Below are positions 1 through 11,330 of a DNA stretch of 64,000 nucleotides, piece after piece; within the stretch, counting starts at the first letter, position 1, and every line of letters starts with the position of its first letter. Made by a program: the position numbers and the translations under genes. The stretch is from Stratiolaelaps scimitus (taxonomy: Eukaryota; Arthropoda; Arachnida; Mesostigmata; Laelapidae). The notes below the pieces were generated by a model. It was given only the letters and a program-made list of their open reading frames with translations. It did no database searches and was not told where the DNA came from. The stretch covers positions 248,001 through 312,000 of the forward strand of contig JABWDB010000071.1 in the NCBI GenBank assembly GCA_019614645.1, read 5' to 3'.

Positions 1-2491
1 CTCGGGAATGCTGCCTTTGTCTGCAAATATACATATTCAATAATTAAATGCGATTAAGAACATCGTAAAAGCTGTACAATGGCAACTAGAGTAGGACTCA
101 GCTTTTATCCGACTTGAGTCCTTAAGACTCGACGTCCGATAAAGGTCGACACTACAGGCTCCTCGGCTTCGATCGCGACTACCTTCTTTGGGCCTCTAAT
201 TGAATCTTTATTTAGCTCGCATTGTTCAATAAATCGGAAACTATTACCAAACCCAAAGGACAATGAATATTTTTGAGTTCAGTTGAGAGATATAGAGTAA
301 CGCAGAGTGGCCTATGCGGGTATCAACCGTCATTTCAGTCCAATGGACTGAAAATTGGTATATGGTGATATGAATAGAAATGTGTGTAGGTAAATATAAT
401 AAATTCGAAAATGAATGGCATTATTGGCTTTGCCAAACAAGTTAAGCCAATGTTAAAAAAACTGGCACCTATCATCAGATATGTTTTTGGAAATAGAATA
501 TATTAACAAATTCTCAGAACTTGGTTGTCAGATATAGAGAGTGCGGATATTCTTAGCACTTACAAATAAACGATACTTGTTAATTTGTATACAATTTCTG
601 TAACGTATGGCGGTACTCGGATCAACGGTGCAGAACTGTTTGAGCCACAGTAATGACAGACAATTGTTTGAGAAACGTACAGTTAATTATTAGTTGTTCA
701 TCAAATAGAACAACTAGAAATGAAAGTAGAATTAGGGAATTATTCATGTATTACATTGAAAGGATTGATAAGAAATAGATTAGCTGATAAATATTAATTC
801 CCGGTTTCTTTGACACTCTATTCATTTTCAAAGACCTATTTCGTTTTTGCATCACTTTCTATCTAGACCGTGCTACATGGATCTGAATGCATGTGATGTG
901 CGGCGACTCTTCCAATGTTTTTACATTTCTATTTCACAGAAAAGTACTACAAATCAACCCAGTCGAAACGTGAACAGTGCAGAAGGACGGTGCCCTTAGC
1001 CTCGAACCAAATGAGTACTTAGATGGTGTTGTTAGCTCAAAAGTTGTCAAAATCGCTATCTATTTTCCAGTCAGGGCTTCCCTCTGCGAATCCGGTACTA
1101 GACGGATGTCGGCACCTTCTCTATGAGAGTAATCGTCTTTTGCTTGACGGGGAGTTGATGGACGACCATTACTTACTATAGGCCTAGGTATTGTCTCTGC
1201 GACAACGCCCGCGCCCTTTTTAAAGACAGCAATGATGTGATTGCGTGGACACTACAACTCCGATTTAGACAATGTGATTTGGACCCCGCACTTTTGCCTA
1301 GTATCACGTTCAAGTCGATTGACAAATACATAGTAATTGTTAAAGAGGAAAATTTTGAATTCATTACCTTCATGTTTAGCTTTAAAATTGAATTGCTTGA
1401 GACTTGAGGCAAAGTGAACGTACCTGTTTGAATAGAGGACTCCGCTCTTGGTCTACATTTGGTATCACCCAAATGGGAAAGAGCGGAACATTTAAACAAC
1501 TTGAGATTATTTTAACCGACAATGTTTGCAAAACGGCCAAGTTTCTATTCGGAATTCAGAAAGTGGGCCATCTCTCAGCTGCACTGTTCAGTTATCACAA
1601 CAAACGCTTGAAACAACGAGCCTTGAACATAACACGCACTTAATACTGTTAGGGAGTGACATATGTTTTCGCAGTGTTTTGTAAGTGATTTTCGGCAGGC
1701 AAGTGGAAGGGACCCTTGCAACCATATTTTGGAGGGATCAGATGATTTTGTATTTGTGATTTTTCATGTGTTCTTATAAGAATCGACCTAAGGTTGACAA
1801 ACCGCGAGCTGACGGTGGCCAAGCAACGGACCCCCTGGGCAATTGACAAACTGGCAAGCAAACCTCTTGTCTCACAAGTTGACGTCATCTCCGAATAGAT
1901 CTTTCCTCCAAAGGTAGGTGGATTGTCATCGGTAGTATTATGAGCACGTGCGCTTGTTATTGCGCTCGCATGCGGTGAGAAATCTATCATCTTTAAAATG
2001 CTGCATAACTTGCGCAACGGCAAACCCATTAGACGCTCGAACTCGCTCTTCCTCTCTGAGAATGTACATTAATCCGTATTCGTGGCGTCTACCTATACTC
2101 GTGAATGTATCTCTCGTATGTCTGTAAAGTACCTAGTGTAAAATTGAATGAAGGTGTACCTGTATATTGTATCAAACCAGAACTTTTCTTCGGTGACAAG
2201 CAACCTACTCTCTACATATTCCTTTTTTTCTGAATTTTGTAGATCGTTGTACTTTACTGCTCTCACCAATACATTTTCTATGGCGAAACAGCAAATTGTC
2301 TGCATTGAAGCTGTGGTTCTCGTACAGAAACATAACTGCCTGTCTGTACAAAGGAAGACTGTTGACTCCTTACATGAACTTCACATTTATCTATTAAAAT
2401 AACTGCTATGAATTTTGAAACAGGCTCTATGCTACAAATACACTACAGTAAGTTTCGTAGTCACGATGAAAAATGAAAAATTAGAGATTAC
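1..2491. other. Region downstream of the last recognised GCN1 exon; no exon identified
   Basis: GCN1 should continue leftwards on the minus strand from the donor at 2491, with the next exon starting in phase 0. I looked for the conserved continuation after the segment ending near 2492 and did not recognise it. A plausible 3' splice site lies at the extreme left edge: read on the minus strand, a pyrimidine-rich TTTGCAG is followed at about position 20 by an open frame beginning TKAAFP. That frame leaves the window and cannot be assigned. Open frames within 1.1-2.3 kb on both strands resemble nothing I know. Confidence 0.4.
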
Positions 2492-2757
2492 CTCTCGGAT
2501 GGTCGTTATTATGGACAACTTTTGTGAAACAGTTGCAAGCTTGCCCTCGCTTCCAGCCAGTACGCCCAGTTGGTAGTTAAGTAACGTCTTAGCTGCATTC
2601 TGCTGCGGGCACCGCGTCGATAAAGCCAGGACTGCGGCTCGGCCAGCTTTCTGAGTCCCTTCATCATTAGCTATAACTGACGGGCCGCACATTTTGGCCA
2701 ATTTCTCCACCGATGGGCTCAGATCGAGCGATAAACCCGAGAAGACGTCTGCCAGCG
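2492..2757 (-). CDS. GCN1: GCN1 (eIF2-alpha kinase activator) internal exon, fourth recognised
   Basis: This exon encodes about 88 residues of the N-terminal HEAT-repeat array of GCN1, the cytoplasmic ribosome-bound protein that passes the uncharged-tRNA signal to the kinase GCN2. The stretch AGSEGKLATVSQKLSI matches the highly conserved GGSEGKLTVVAQKMSV of animal GCN1, and the preceding DVFSGLSLDLS matches the family's LLASVTLDLS segment. The exon begins after a TTCTGTTCCAG acceptor, with its first two bases completing a codon opened by the previous exon. It ends at GAG followed by a GTAATC donor at 2491-2486, in phase 0. No stop or frameshift interrupts it. The identification rests on recalled family sequence, not on an alignment. 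Confidence 0.85.
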
Positions 2758-3417
2758 CTGGAACAGAAACAAGTAATAGAAAGCAAACATTAGACAGGAT
2801 AATAAATTAATTACAGGAATCTTCCGCGTACAAGAAGGTTACGCTAACTCGCATTCGGGTTATTCTCATAGATAGCTGACTTCCTTAGTATCCCCAAAGT
2901 TACGAGATCGCTGCTGTATTAAATGCATCGAAATTGGCCAAGATTTCGCTTTTCTTGAATAACTAGGAAGACGGTTGGCAAACGTTTAAACAGTAAGTTA
3001 ACTTTCCAAAAAGCGGACGCATTAATAACCACGTATTGTTTTAAGGAAGCCTCTGGCACTTTTGGCCTCGGAGTTCTTTCAAGAGAATGTAAGTACAATT
3101 TTTTCAGGTTGCCCCAACGTTGCCGCGGTCGCGGCCAAACCGTTAAACTTCAGCACTGCACTGGTACGAGGTTGGTGTCATAGATAAACGTAATGTGCTG
3201 ACTGTGCATGACACAAATATGAATAATATATAATAAACATTGAAAAATAAATAATATCCAGATTATTTATTCAAATATTTCAAAATATATCTAAAAAACA
3301 ACGCACTTGCAACGCAAATTCCATCACGCCGACACTGGGACGTCAACTGCCCAAAGAAAGAAAATTAGCAAAATTCGTTTGTGTTTAATGGCCTATTATA
3401 GATAACTGTAAACTCAC

Positions 3418-3835
3418 TGACAATGATGACCTCGGGGCTTCGAAGCATTTGCCTCTGCAATGGAGGCATAACAATTTTCTCAATGTCGTCTAAGGAGTAC
3501 GTCTTGAGAACGTGATGCCAGTTGCTGGACACCCAGCTGGGAACGCCAGTCTTCGCTGTGAGCAGTGTCGTCAGTGTCTCTAATGTTTGAGACTTAAGAG
3601 CGACGGTTGGCTCAATACCTTTTGCGTTTTGGGTCTCCAAAAAGCGAAAGATGAACTCCCAAATAACCATTTTCTCCTCTGCAGAAAGCGCGGCTTCACA
3701 ATGGTTCAAATTCGCTACGAATTTTTCGACCGACGCATGTGACAGGTAGCGTGAGAATGTTCGAAAGGCAACAGCAGTTAATTTTGGATTGCCAGCCTTG
3801 AAAACCCAGGTGAGAAGCGGAACAAGACACTTGAT
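3418..3835 (-). CDS. GCN1: GCN1 internal exon, third recognised
   Basis: This exon encodes about 139 residues of helical HEAT-repeat sequence. It opens with IKCLVPLLTWVFKAGNPKL, matching the VQCLLLLEVLGGSHKHAV region of vertebrate GCN1, and closes with LQRQMLRSPEVIIV, matching IQKSLLRSPENVIE. The upstream acceptor is a strong pyrimidine tract ending TTTTACAG at 3836, which puts the ATC codon in phase 0. The donor is GTGAGT at 3417-3412 and leaves one base of a split codon; this phase fits the downstream exon exactly. The whole frame is open. GCN1 normally has about 2,600 residues, so this is only a small part of the gene. Confidence 0.88.
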
Positions 3836-4242
3836 CTGTAAAAGGAAACAAAAATATGATTGTGAGTTCCAAAATAACTTACATTTACATAGAAAACATG
3901 TTAATTGCAATTTTCAGCAAGGAAAAGGTACAACTTGAGTACTTCTAGGACAACGAACGGTTCCCTAGATTTTTAGCAAGCCTTTTTGATCGGCAGACAT
4001 TATTCTTTCTATATCGGTTACTCTCTACTCTATAATTTCAAATTTTGGCATATTTACAAAATAGTAATGGTTATACGATGAGTTTTAGTGCGAACACAAA
4101 AACAAATTAATTTGGAAAATATATATTTTTTAGAACCCGTTTAGTGAGAAACTTAGGCAATCTGCCGCGGAAGTCATATGAAGTGATGGAAATTTGCAAT
4201 AAATTCTCAGGGAGCAGACTTATATTGCTTGAATCAATATAT

Positions 4243-4243
<1 letters not shown>

Positions 4244-4280
<37 letters not shown>
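4244..4280. repeat. (TA)n microsatellite in a GCN1 intron
   Basis: An almost uninterrupted TA run of about 37 bases lies in the 1.8 kb intron between the second and third recognised GCN1 exons. Similar TA runs occur at about 5579-5601, 7584-7599, 13178-13199, 27906-27920, 29464-29486, 35641-35658 and 35926-35944, so TA slippage sites are a general property of this genome. Confidence 0.9.
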
Positions 4281-4283
<3 letters not shown>

Positions 4284-5630
4284 CTAGGCCATGGTTAGCA
4301 AGGTAGGCGTATAAAAAGGTAGTGGGAGTAGAGGTGAGAGATAAATAGGTTACCAATAATTCATGTGCAGAAAAGAGGGATATCCAGATAACGATTATCA
4401 GAATGTGGTTATTATTTTGAAATGATGATAACATGGATTATCCACAGCTGCAAAAAGAAAACTAGCCGCATAAACATAATTATGTTCTTGGGTCGATTGA
4501 CGTATTCGGTCACCGCTTGACGTGGAAAATGGCAGGTTGGCAGTCGTTAACATCAGATAACAAGCGTATCATTGAACTGTTGTTGCAAAGAATCTTCTAC
4601 TGCCTGTCCGTGTCAAAATAAGGATAATGCGGAAGGCATCGGTCTCAATATGCTGAGCAACTAAAATTTCAAAATCCGTTCTATGAGCAGGAGCTAGACG
4701 TTAGGTATTAACGATTAAAGTCAAGTATGTGTGATGCTGTATACGTTACTAGCCTTCGAAACCGCAAGTAAATATTGGTACGTAAGCCACTGTAGCCTAA
4801 ATGAATGCACACGCAAGAGTACGACGCGAACAGACCGCTCATAAACGCTTTCTAGACTAACAAATCTGTATTATAACACCATCAACACATTCATATAATC
4901 GTCATCCGCGTACCCTTTTAGGGTACAAATAACTGTTACTTCATGTATCTCCCACCTCTACTTCAATATTAACGTCGCTGCTTACGGAAATTGCTAACGT
5001 TGATTTCTGAAATTTTGGCTAAGCTCCCACTGAGGAGCATATTGCGAGCGTGTGGACACAAAAGCGGGCGACCAGTTTGAAACGGTGATCATTTCAAGTG
5101 AGTTTCCAGACTATTTTAAACAATAGTTCGGACATCGCGATTTTTAGTGGATCCAATCAGATCAAACTCCGTCAGAAAATTAATTTTTCGTCACTCCTGA
5201 CTAAAAAACATGTTTTATATTCAGTGCCCTAAAACTATTATCGAGAAAGACGTTAGCTGCCCAGAAAAGCGGCAAGCGGTGAAATACTTACTATTATTAT
5301 TAATTTTAACCTAACATACACTGTAAGAAATATTCTCGAAAATGAATTTTTAATATGGCTTTTCGTGGAGAAATACCATAATCCACAACACGCGATGCAA
5401 CTTTCGGAGAGTTGCAGGTTATATAAAAATGTATTTAGTGTCTATAGGTTCGCATCGGGTTCCTCAACAACATGAAACAAAAACCGGTGCAATCTAATCT
5501 TTCTCAAGAAACAACAACACTTCGCAATTCCCGTAGACCGCGACAATATGTATATGTATTTATAATTAAACATAAAAGTATATATATATATATATATATA
5601 TTAATATGTAAATGTACGCATTCTACCGAC

Positions 5631-5872
5631 GAGAGGTTCAGCAGCCTCGTGTTCCTCGTCGATGGCTTCTAATATCGCAACGGCGAGACGAACGGCAAAA
5701 ACTCCAATTTTGCCAGTTTTGGGTGCTACATGGCCTTGATTCCTGCGGATTCCTGCGGTTGTCAATGCCCGACCTAGTACAGTAGCGCCTTTGTCCGTTT
5801 TACGGCAACACACCCCAACTGTTTCGATGAGCCGATCGCGCGAGCCCCCGTCGAAATACGTAAACAAAGCAC
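5631..5872 (-). CDS. GCN1: GCN1 internal exon, second recognised
   Basis: This exon encodes about 80 residues. FTYFDGGSRDRLIETV aligns with the LTLHRYRDAASRRALQAAI segment near the N-terminus of animal GCN1, and the hydrophobic VRLAVAILEAI aligns with LVRIVFPSRA further on. It starts after GTGTACAG, and its first two bases complete the glycine codon opened by the previous exon. The 3' end is uncertain. Phase 0, which the next exon demands, needs an unusual GTCGGT donor at 5630; a better-looking GTAGAA donor four bases later would leave the wrong phase. A direct duplication of GATTCCTGCG lies inside the exon at about 5740-5760 without breaking the frame. Confidence 0.75.
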
Positions 5873-6155
5873 CTGTACACCGCGAAGGACAAGCTGCCGT
5901 GAGAACTTCTTGACTTTGTATCTTAATTCGGGCAGTTCATATATCGCAAAGGACATGCGGAAATTAGTGAGGCATCTTGAGCAAAAACCAGCGGAAATTC
6001 AAATTATACAACTAAAATAATGTAAAAACAAGGTAGATAAATTTTCACGAGCCCATAAGTGAACATTGCATTACTATACAAGAGTAACTCTTAATGACGG
6101 TTTCCAAAATGAAATCTTGGAAGCTCTTCTAGGAACTCCATATATATATGAATTT

Positions 6156-6345
6156 ATGGTGATTCTTATAGTAGATATACTTTTTATAATATTTGTCAAA
6201 TTTGGCAATGTGAGTAACTTAGTTTGGCGATTTTGTTTTAGTCAATGAGACGTTGCCAAATTGAATAAAATCACCAAACTAAGTCGCCGACATTGCAAAA
6301 TTTAACAAAAACTATAAAAAGTCAATCAACTATAAGAATCACCAT
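6156..6345. repeat. Fold-back (hairpin) element inside GCN1 intron
   Basis: An imperfect inverted repeat has arms of about 80 bases (roughly 6156-6240 and 6264-6345). The left end begins ATGGTGATTCTTATAG and the right end is its complement CTATAAGAATCACCAT. The arms carry several mismatches and small gaps, as expected for an old non-autonomous fold-back or MITE insertion. It lies in the 986-base intron between the first two recognised GCN1 exons. No coding capacity is seen. Confidence 0.8.
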
Positions 6346-6858
6346 AATGTAATCTATTGTATTATATTCAGATCAATATTAAGGATAAAGCCAAGATTGA
6401 ACTTGTCTTTATTAATATGCAAGAGATTTTGTAGACTAAATTTTCTATTCTCTTCGTGGGCCTCTTCCCTCAACCCACACTTAGCTTTACTTTAGAAATA
6501 AGCGGGTTTGAACCCGGCTTACCAGAGCGGTAAGCAGGCAAGCTGCGTAGTAAAATAAAGCTGCAAGAGTAAAATCTTGAAACGAAAGAAAATGATATCT
6601 TTTTAAAAATTAAGTCAAAACCGGAAAGGTGTAAACTTCCTGCCTTTGATTCCCTCCACTTTTTATCTTAGTTGGTATGTGGCACAATTAAGATAATTCA
6701 ACAATAAGCGGCCATAAAGGGCGTTTTTCCTGTGGCCCTATGAAACAATATTCAAAATTGTTAGTTTACAGAATCGATTTACAAAAAATGAACCACGCTT
6801 GTATTATACATTCTTCTTCCAATGTATAGAACAAGATAATTGTGCATCAAAAACTTAC

Positions 6859-7012
6859 CCTTAACAAAGAGCCCAAATAGGGCTAATTCGCTCTGTTCCA
6901 CTAGTTTCCCACGTTGGGAGAAGAAATCTCGAAGCGATATTAGCGCCTCCTTACGCAGTCGTTCGGATGAAGACCCAGCCAGCCGGATCCATTCTGAAAA
7001 CATCGTTTCCTC
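6859..7012 (-). CDS. GCN1: GCN1 N-terminal exon, probable start codon inside
   Basis: The frame contains MFSEWIRLAGSSSERLRKEA followed by LISLRDFF. This matches the extreme N-terminus of animal GCN1, where a short amphipathic start leads into the first HEAT repeat. The ATG at 7003-7001 is my preferred initiator because family members begin about there. The exon is preceded by ATTAGTTGCAG, a good acceptor, so a 5' untranslated exon probably lies further right. It ends at a GTAAGT donor at 6858, leaving one base that joins the next exon's two bases. If translation began in an earlier exon, the three residues before the methionine would also be coding. Confidence 0.75.
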
Positions 7013-9295
7013 CTGCAACTAATAAATCAACACAATAAAATATTTCACTTATTTATAAGTAATGATGGAATGGACTGTGTGTAAGGAAAATTGATCTGGA
7101 AGCTGACAAGATGAAGGAATATGTAGGCATTAAAATACATTTAGTTATTTGCATTCTTGACCATTTGAGTGAGAGCTCGAAATCATTTAACCCACAGCGG
7201 TGTCTCAGAAATCGAAAGTAACAAATACCCCCTTGTTGTAGCCTCACAATGATCGAAAAATGTTTGACTCTTTCGGTTCCATGAAATCTTATTTGCATAC
7301 GGCTAATCATGATATATTGACGTCGTACGTTAATCTTGCTACAAAAAATAAACAAAAAAATCTAAAGCTCCGATCATCGACTCGCTCATTTTTGGAAAAT
7401 ATGTCAATTATTTTTTGGAATTTGACATATATATAATGGGCACCGAGTAAAGCCGAGCGAAATGTTGATTCCAGTGTTACGTAATAATCATATTATTTTG
7501 TTAATAATTGGGAGTTACACATTTTTCTGTGTTCCTTCTAATTATTTTTCGAAAGGAGTCGATTTGCAACAAAAAGGAAGAAGTATATATATATATATAG
7601 GTCTATTGTGGATATCTGACACATTTATCTGCAGTGAGATAACACATCTCCATTGACCTCAAACCTACAATTTCTATCAAATTCGAAAATTGAGCCGACT
7701 ATATAGTCATACAGCGCTAAAAATCAATCAAAAGATAGACTAAATAATAACGACGATAAATAATTGGGCCTCTCCGGTAAAGATAAAAAATGCCCCAGCT
7801 AGCCAAGAAGGCCCTCATTCAAAAGCAACACTTAGGAGTACATAAAAATAAAATACGTATTCGTATTTATGTAGTAACGGCCCAAATAAATGCAAAAACC
7901 AATTCGGTATGTCATGTTATAACAAATGTTCAGAGTAAAATATTTTGAAGTGATCAGTAACGGTAACACGATTGGAAATGGAACTTCCTAACTCCAACAT
8001 TTCCGCACAGCGACAACCACAACACCTCTTATAGAATCATTATCTGGTAAACACTTATCGAGATACTTCATAACTCAGCACAATTGGTTGTTAAGAGAGT
8101 TGCTGAAGGTAGGGTAGACATAGAAAAGCCGCGGAAACAGATGGGCCCGTAGGTTATTCCATCCATCATCATCATCTCATATTCTGTTGTTTTTTTACAG
8201 CAGTTTCTCATTAAGTAGTATTTGATTATGACTATAATGTGAGCACAACTCACCCCGGGGTGGTCTCCATCCATATTCTCCTCAATCAACATGGCAGTTC
8301 CTCATTCAACACGCGCACAACCAAATTTACCATGTGCAATGAAGTAATAACCGGTGTGTCTACGCAGGCCACAGAACGTGTGACAAAATGGATGCATTTG
8401 TTTTCATTTCACCCCTCGCCAGTGGCCATTTCTCTCCCGTTTTCGAATTTCGGCGCGCTTGTTGCACTTCATGAGTTTTTTCCTGCCTTCTGTCACTTTG
8501 CCACCTTGGGTTAAAGACAAAATATAATTGTTCATGATAGTCCTGGATGCCCTACATAGCTGTGAACGTTTTGGACTGCTAGACAGAAACGGACATATGA
8601 TTTGAGACAAAAAAAACAGCCAGACGCAGATAATATTTGGATTCCTTTACAATCTTTCGTTACCACATCTGTGACCAGTTCAAACTAAGCAAAGGCAAGA
8701 GTGGGCCCCGGGAGTGACTCATGGTAATACTTAATGGATTCAAAACGAGATCGTGTTACGTGTTTATTTCACATTGTTGTGTGTCATAATATATGGAATA
8801 ATAATGAAATATTATACTAAAGGATAACTGTTGAAGGCTATGATATAGAGGAACAACTGAGAGCCTCTCCACAGATCAAATATCTGATCCGCTCTCTTAC
8901 TTTTGTAAGCCATATTAATTTCAGGGAAGTTTGTCATCTTCGCACTGAATGATTCACCGAAGTAAACTGCACAGTATATTTTTAAATGACTGTATTCCTA
9001 CTATTCCAAATAACACACAGCAATCCTGCATTCAGCTAGCCTAATTAAGTACGTTATAATGATAGTACAAATTAACTTCAAGGTTTTTATTCACGACGCC
9101 GATTCCTAATTCGCTGAAACCAGAGACTGAGCACCCGACACTCATCGGCCGTGTGGGACTCAGATATAAAATCTGTATTTGCCGGGTCGAACCCATTTGC
9201 TCCATGATATGGAACTAATATATAAGGATTCTAGTAAAGATTGTAACCGCCGGTTATCTCCATGAGATAACAAAGTCGAGGCGTTATTCTCAAAA
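7013..9295. other. Region upstream of the first recognised GCN1 exon; no gene identified
   Basis: This should hold the GCN1 promoter and any 5' untranslated exon, but I cannot place either by eye. Short open frames on both strands (for example around 8068-8610) overlap each other and resemble no family. A CATCATCATCATC run lies near 8164. Confidence 0.4.
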
Positions 9296-9305
9296 ATATC
9301 CACAT

Positions 9306-9680
9306 ATGAAACATTTAACTGTGGTTGACACTCTAGCACCTTCTTATGTCAACCACTGTCCAACCATCCCCGGTTACGCAGTAGCGCGTGCGGAACGGGC
9401 AAAGCTAAGGAAGTACGCCGCACTCCAAGCAACCCATCTGTTTTCCCCCCTTGCCTTTGAGACCTTGGGCGGGCACGGCCCTCTCACTGCGAACTTCCTC
9501 GAGGGGGTTTACCATAGGTTGATCCGCGCCACCGGGGACAAGCGCGCTGGCTCTTTCCTCCTGCAGCGCCTGTCCCTCGCTGTGCAGAGAGGCAATGCCA
9601 TCGCCTTCCTCGGGACATTGTCGTCCTCACCCCCCCCCACCCCCATAATCCCTAGAAATTCCGAACTACTGTATGTTTGA
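9306..9680 (+). pseudogene. C-terminus of an RTE-like LINE polyprotein, copy 1
   Basis: The frame contains TVVDTLAPSYV, then ERAKLRKYAALQATHLFSPL, AFETLGGHGPLTANFLEGVY and ATGDKR..LLQRLSLAVQRG ending AIAFLGTL. This ordered set (VTVVDTLA, KYA.L, ETLG, TGD.R, QRLS.AVQRGNA) is the conserved tail after the reverse transcriptase in RTE-like LINEs, known from many invertebrate proteins. No catalytic domain is present, so this is a 5'-truncated insertion. The frame is open to a TGA at 9678 after a C-rich stretch. It is GC-richer than its surroundings. Two related copies lie on the minus strand near 33.1-33.4 and 40.0-40.2 kb. The clade assignment is less certain than the homology among the three copies. 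Confidence 0.75.
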
Positions 9681-10084
9681 ATAAACTCACTATCGAAATT
9701 CATTTAACTCGTTCTTCTTTCTGCCGAGGTAGATGTTTCATATATGGATATGTGGTTTAGTTAAACTAGAGTGTGAGCATGTTAGACAGGTAGCACTGAA
9801 ATATCCTGGTGAAAAAGCAAACGCAACACTTACACATACCCACCTCCTGTAAAGGATGTAGAGCTCTACCTTTGAAAATTCACTGTCAGTTTAAGAACAA
9901 TCCTTGCCAGCAATGGAGAAAAGTGACGCAAACGAGAATTTGTTCTTTCCGAAACAGTATACTGATCACTTAGATAAGCATCTAGTGGAACTGGTACCAG
10001 ATATGCACGGAGAAATAATAAAAATCACGCACTTCTAAACGCACTGTCAGGACAACTTGCTGTCCAATCCGACCTTTGTTAACC

Positions 10085-11330
10085 CAATTATAGTTATGCT
10101 TACGCAAGTCCATATGGCACTGGCGCGGTTATTTCTCATCGACATCCCGATGGATCAGAAAGAGTTATTAAAGTTTTCAACACTTCAGTAGGTCTCTGAC
10201 CAAAGAACAGAAATATGCACAGGTCGAGAAGGGAGCCCTTGTTTTTGCGTGTCAAAGATTTCGTAAATATATACACGGAAGAAACTCCACCTTACTGACC
10301 ATAAATCACTTGTATTCGGTAATACGGAAGGCATCCCAATGTATACGGCGAATCAGTTTCAAAGCTGGGCAACCCATCAATAGGATATCAGTTCGATATT
10401 CAATGCAAAAATACAAATGAATTTGGTAACGCTGACGCATTATCACGTTTCAAATCTAGTCAACGCTTTCATAGAAAACCGGATGATCAAGTTCTAGCAC
10501 AAATTGAGAGATTTCTCAATACCGCATTTCTAGAGGTAAGCTATTGTCCAGTTCCCTAAAAAAAACTATCGTCATTTTTCTGTGAACTGGACGTTCATTA
10601 AGTACAGAAGGTGCGTGAAGTCCCGCAGGACGTAATGAACTATCTAACGTGACGAGTAGCCGTCCAAATTATCAACTAATGACACAATTTTTTGCTTCTA
10701 CCGTCGACGAGACTCCCTATGAGTTCAAACGAAGTTCTTTATATTTAACAACAGAATCGTACGACCCAAACTGTTACAATATAAATTATTGAAATCATCT
10801 TGGCAGTATTCGTTCTAAACAGAGGGCATGATCCTAATTATAAGCAATCAACTAAACCTGGCCAATAACAACTAAACTGTTTGACAGGGTACATATCGAT
10901 TTCGCCGGACCTCTGAGATGTCTTTAATAGTCCTAGATGCCGACTCGAGATGGCTTGAAGTCGATTCTATGACCTCAGCCACAAATAACACCACCATTAA
11001 GGCTCTACAAAATATCTTTATACACATTGAAAATCTCCTGACGATTGTCTCTACAGTGGTGACCAATTCACCACCCACGCATGCACTAGTCCTCTCAAAT
11101 ACCTTGGCATCAAGCATGTTCGTACCGCTCCCTTTTCATCCTCAATCTAACGATTTATCGATGTTTTTAAAAGAGGCTATAAGAGGTTGCGTCGAACAAA
11201 TGAGATCAGATCGACCACTGTTCTTAGTTTACGTCCTAAATGCTGCACGTGATTTACACTACCAATGAATGACTCCAACCGACCATCTTCTAACCAACAA
11301 ACGACTTCTGACCAAATTAACCGAAAAGAA
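10085..11330 (+). pseudogene. Degenerate Ty3/gypsy pol: RNase H then integrase
   Basis: From about 10099 the frame reads YASPYGTGAVISHRHPDGSE, the start of a Ty3/gypsy RNase H, with the usual catalytic aspartate of DASPYG replaced by tyrosine. After a frameshift, QKYAQVEKGALVFACQRFRK continues the domain to HKSLVF. From about 10880, RVHIDFAGPL opens an integrase core with its first aspartate present. It is followed by LIVLDADSRWLEV, a degraded VVTNSPPT in place of VSDNGPPF, and PFHPQSNDLSMFLKE, where the third catalytic residue is lost. A trailing TPTDHLLTNKRL resembles the post-integrase segment. Several stops and frameshifts make this non-functional. No LTRs were recognised. Confidence 0.8.

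Noticed and set aside
130..215. Minus stretch reading PKKVVAIEAEEPVVSTFIGR after a weak acceptor, considered as the next GCN1 exon.
   Set aside because: It does not match the expected GCN1 segment, and the acceptor (CAATTAG) is poor.
4234..4434. Minus open frame ending in repeated YI.
   Set aside because: The YIYIYI end is the translation of the TA microsatellite, not a protein.
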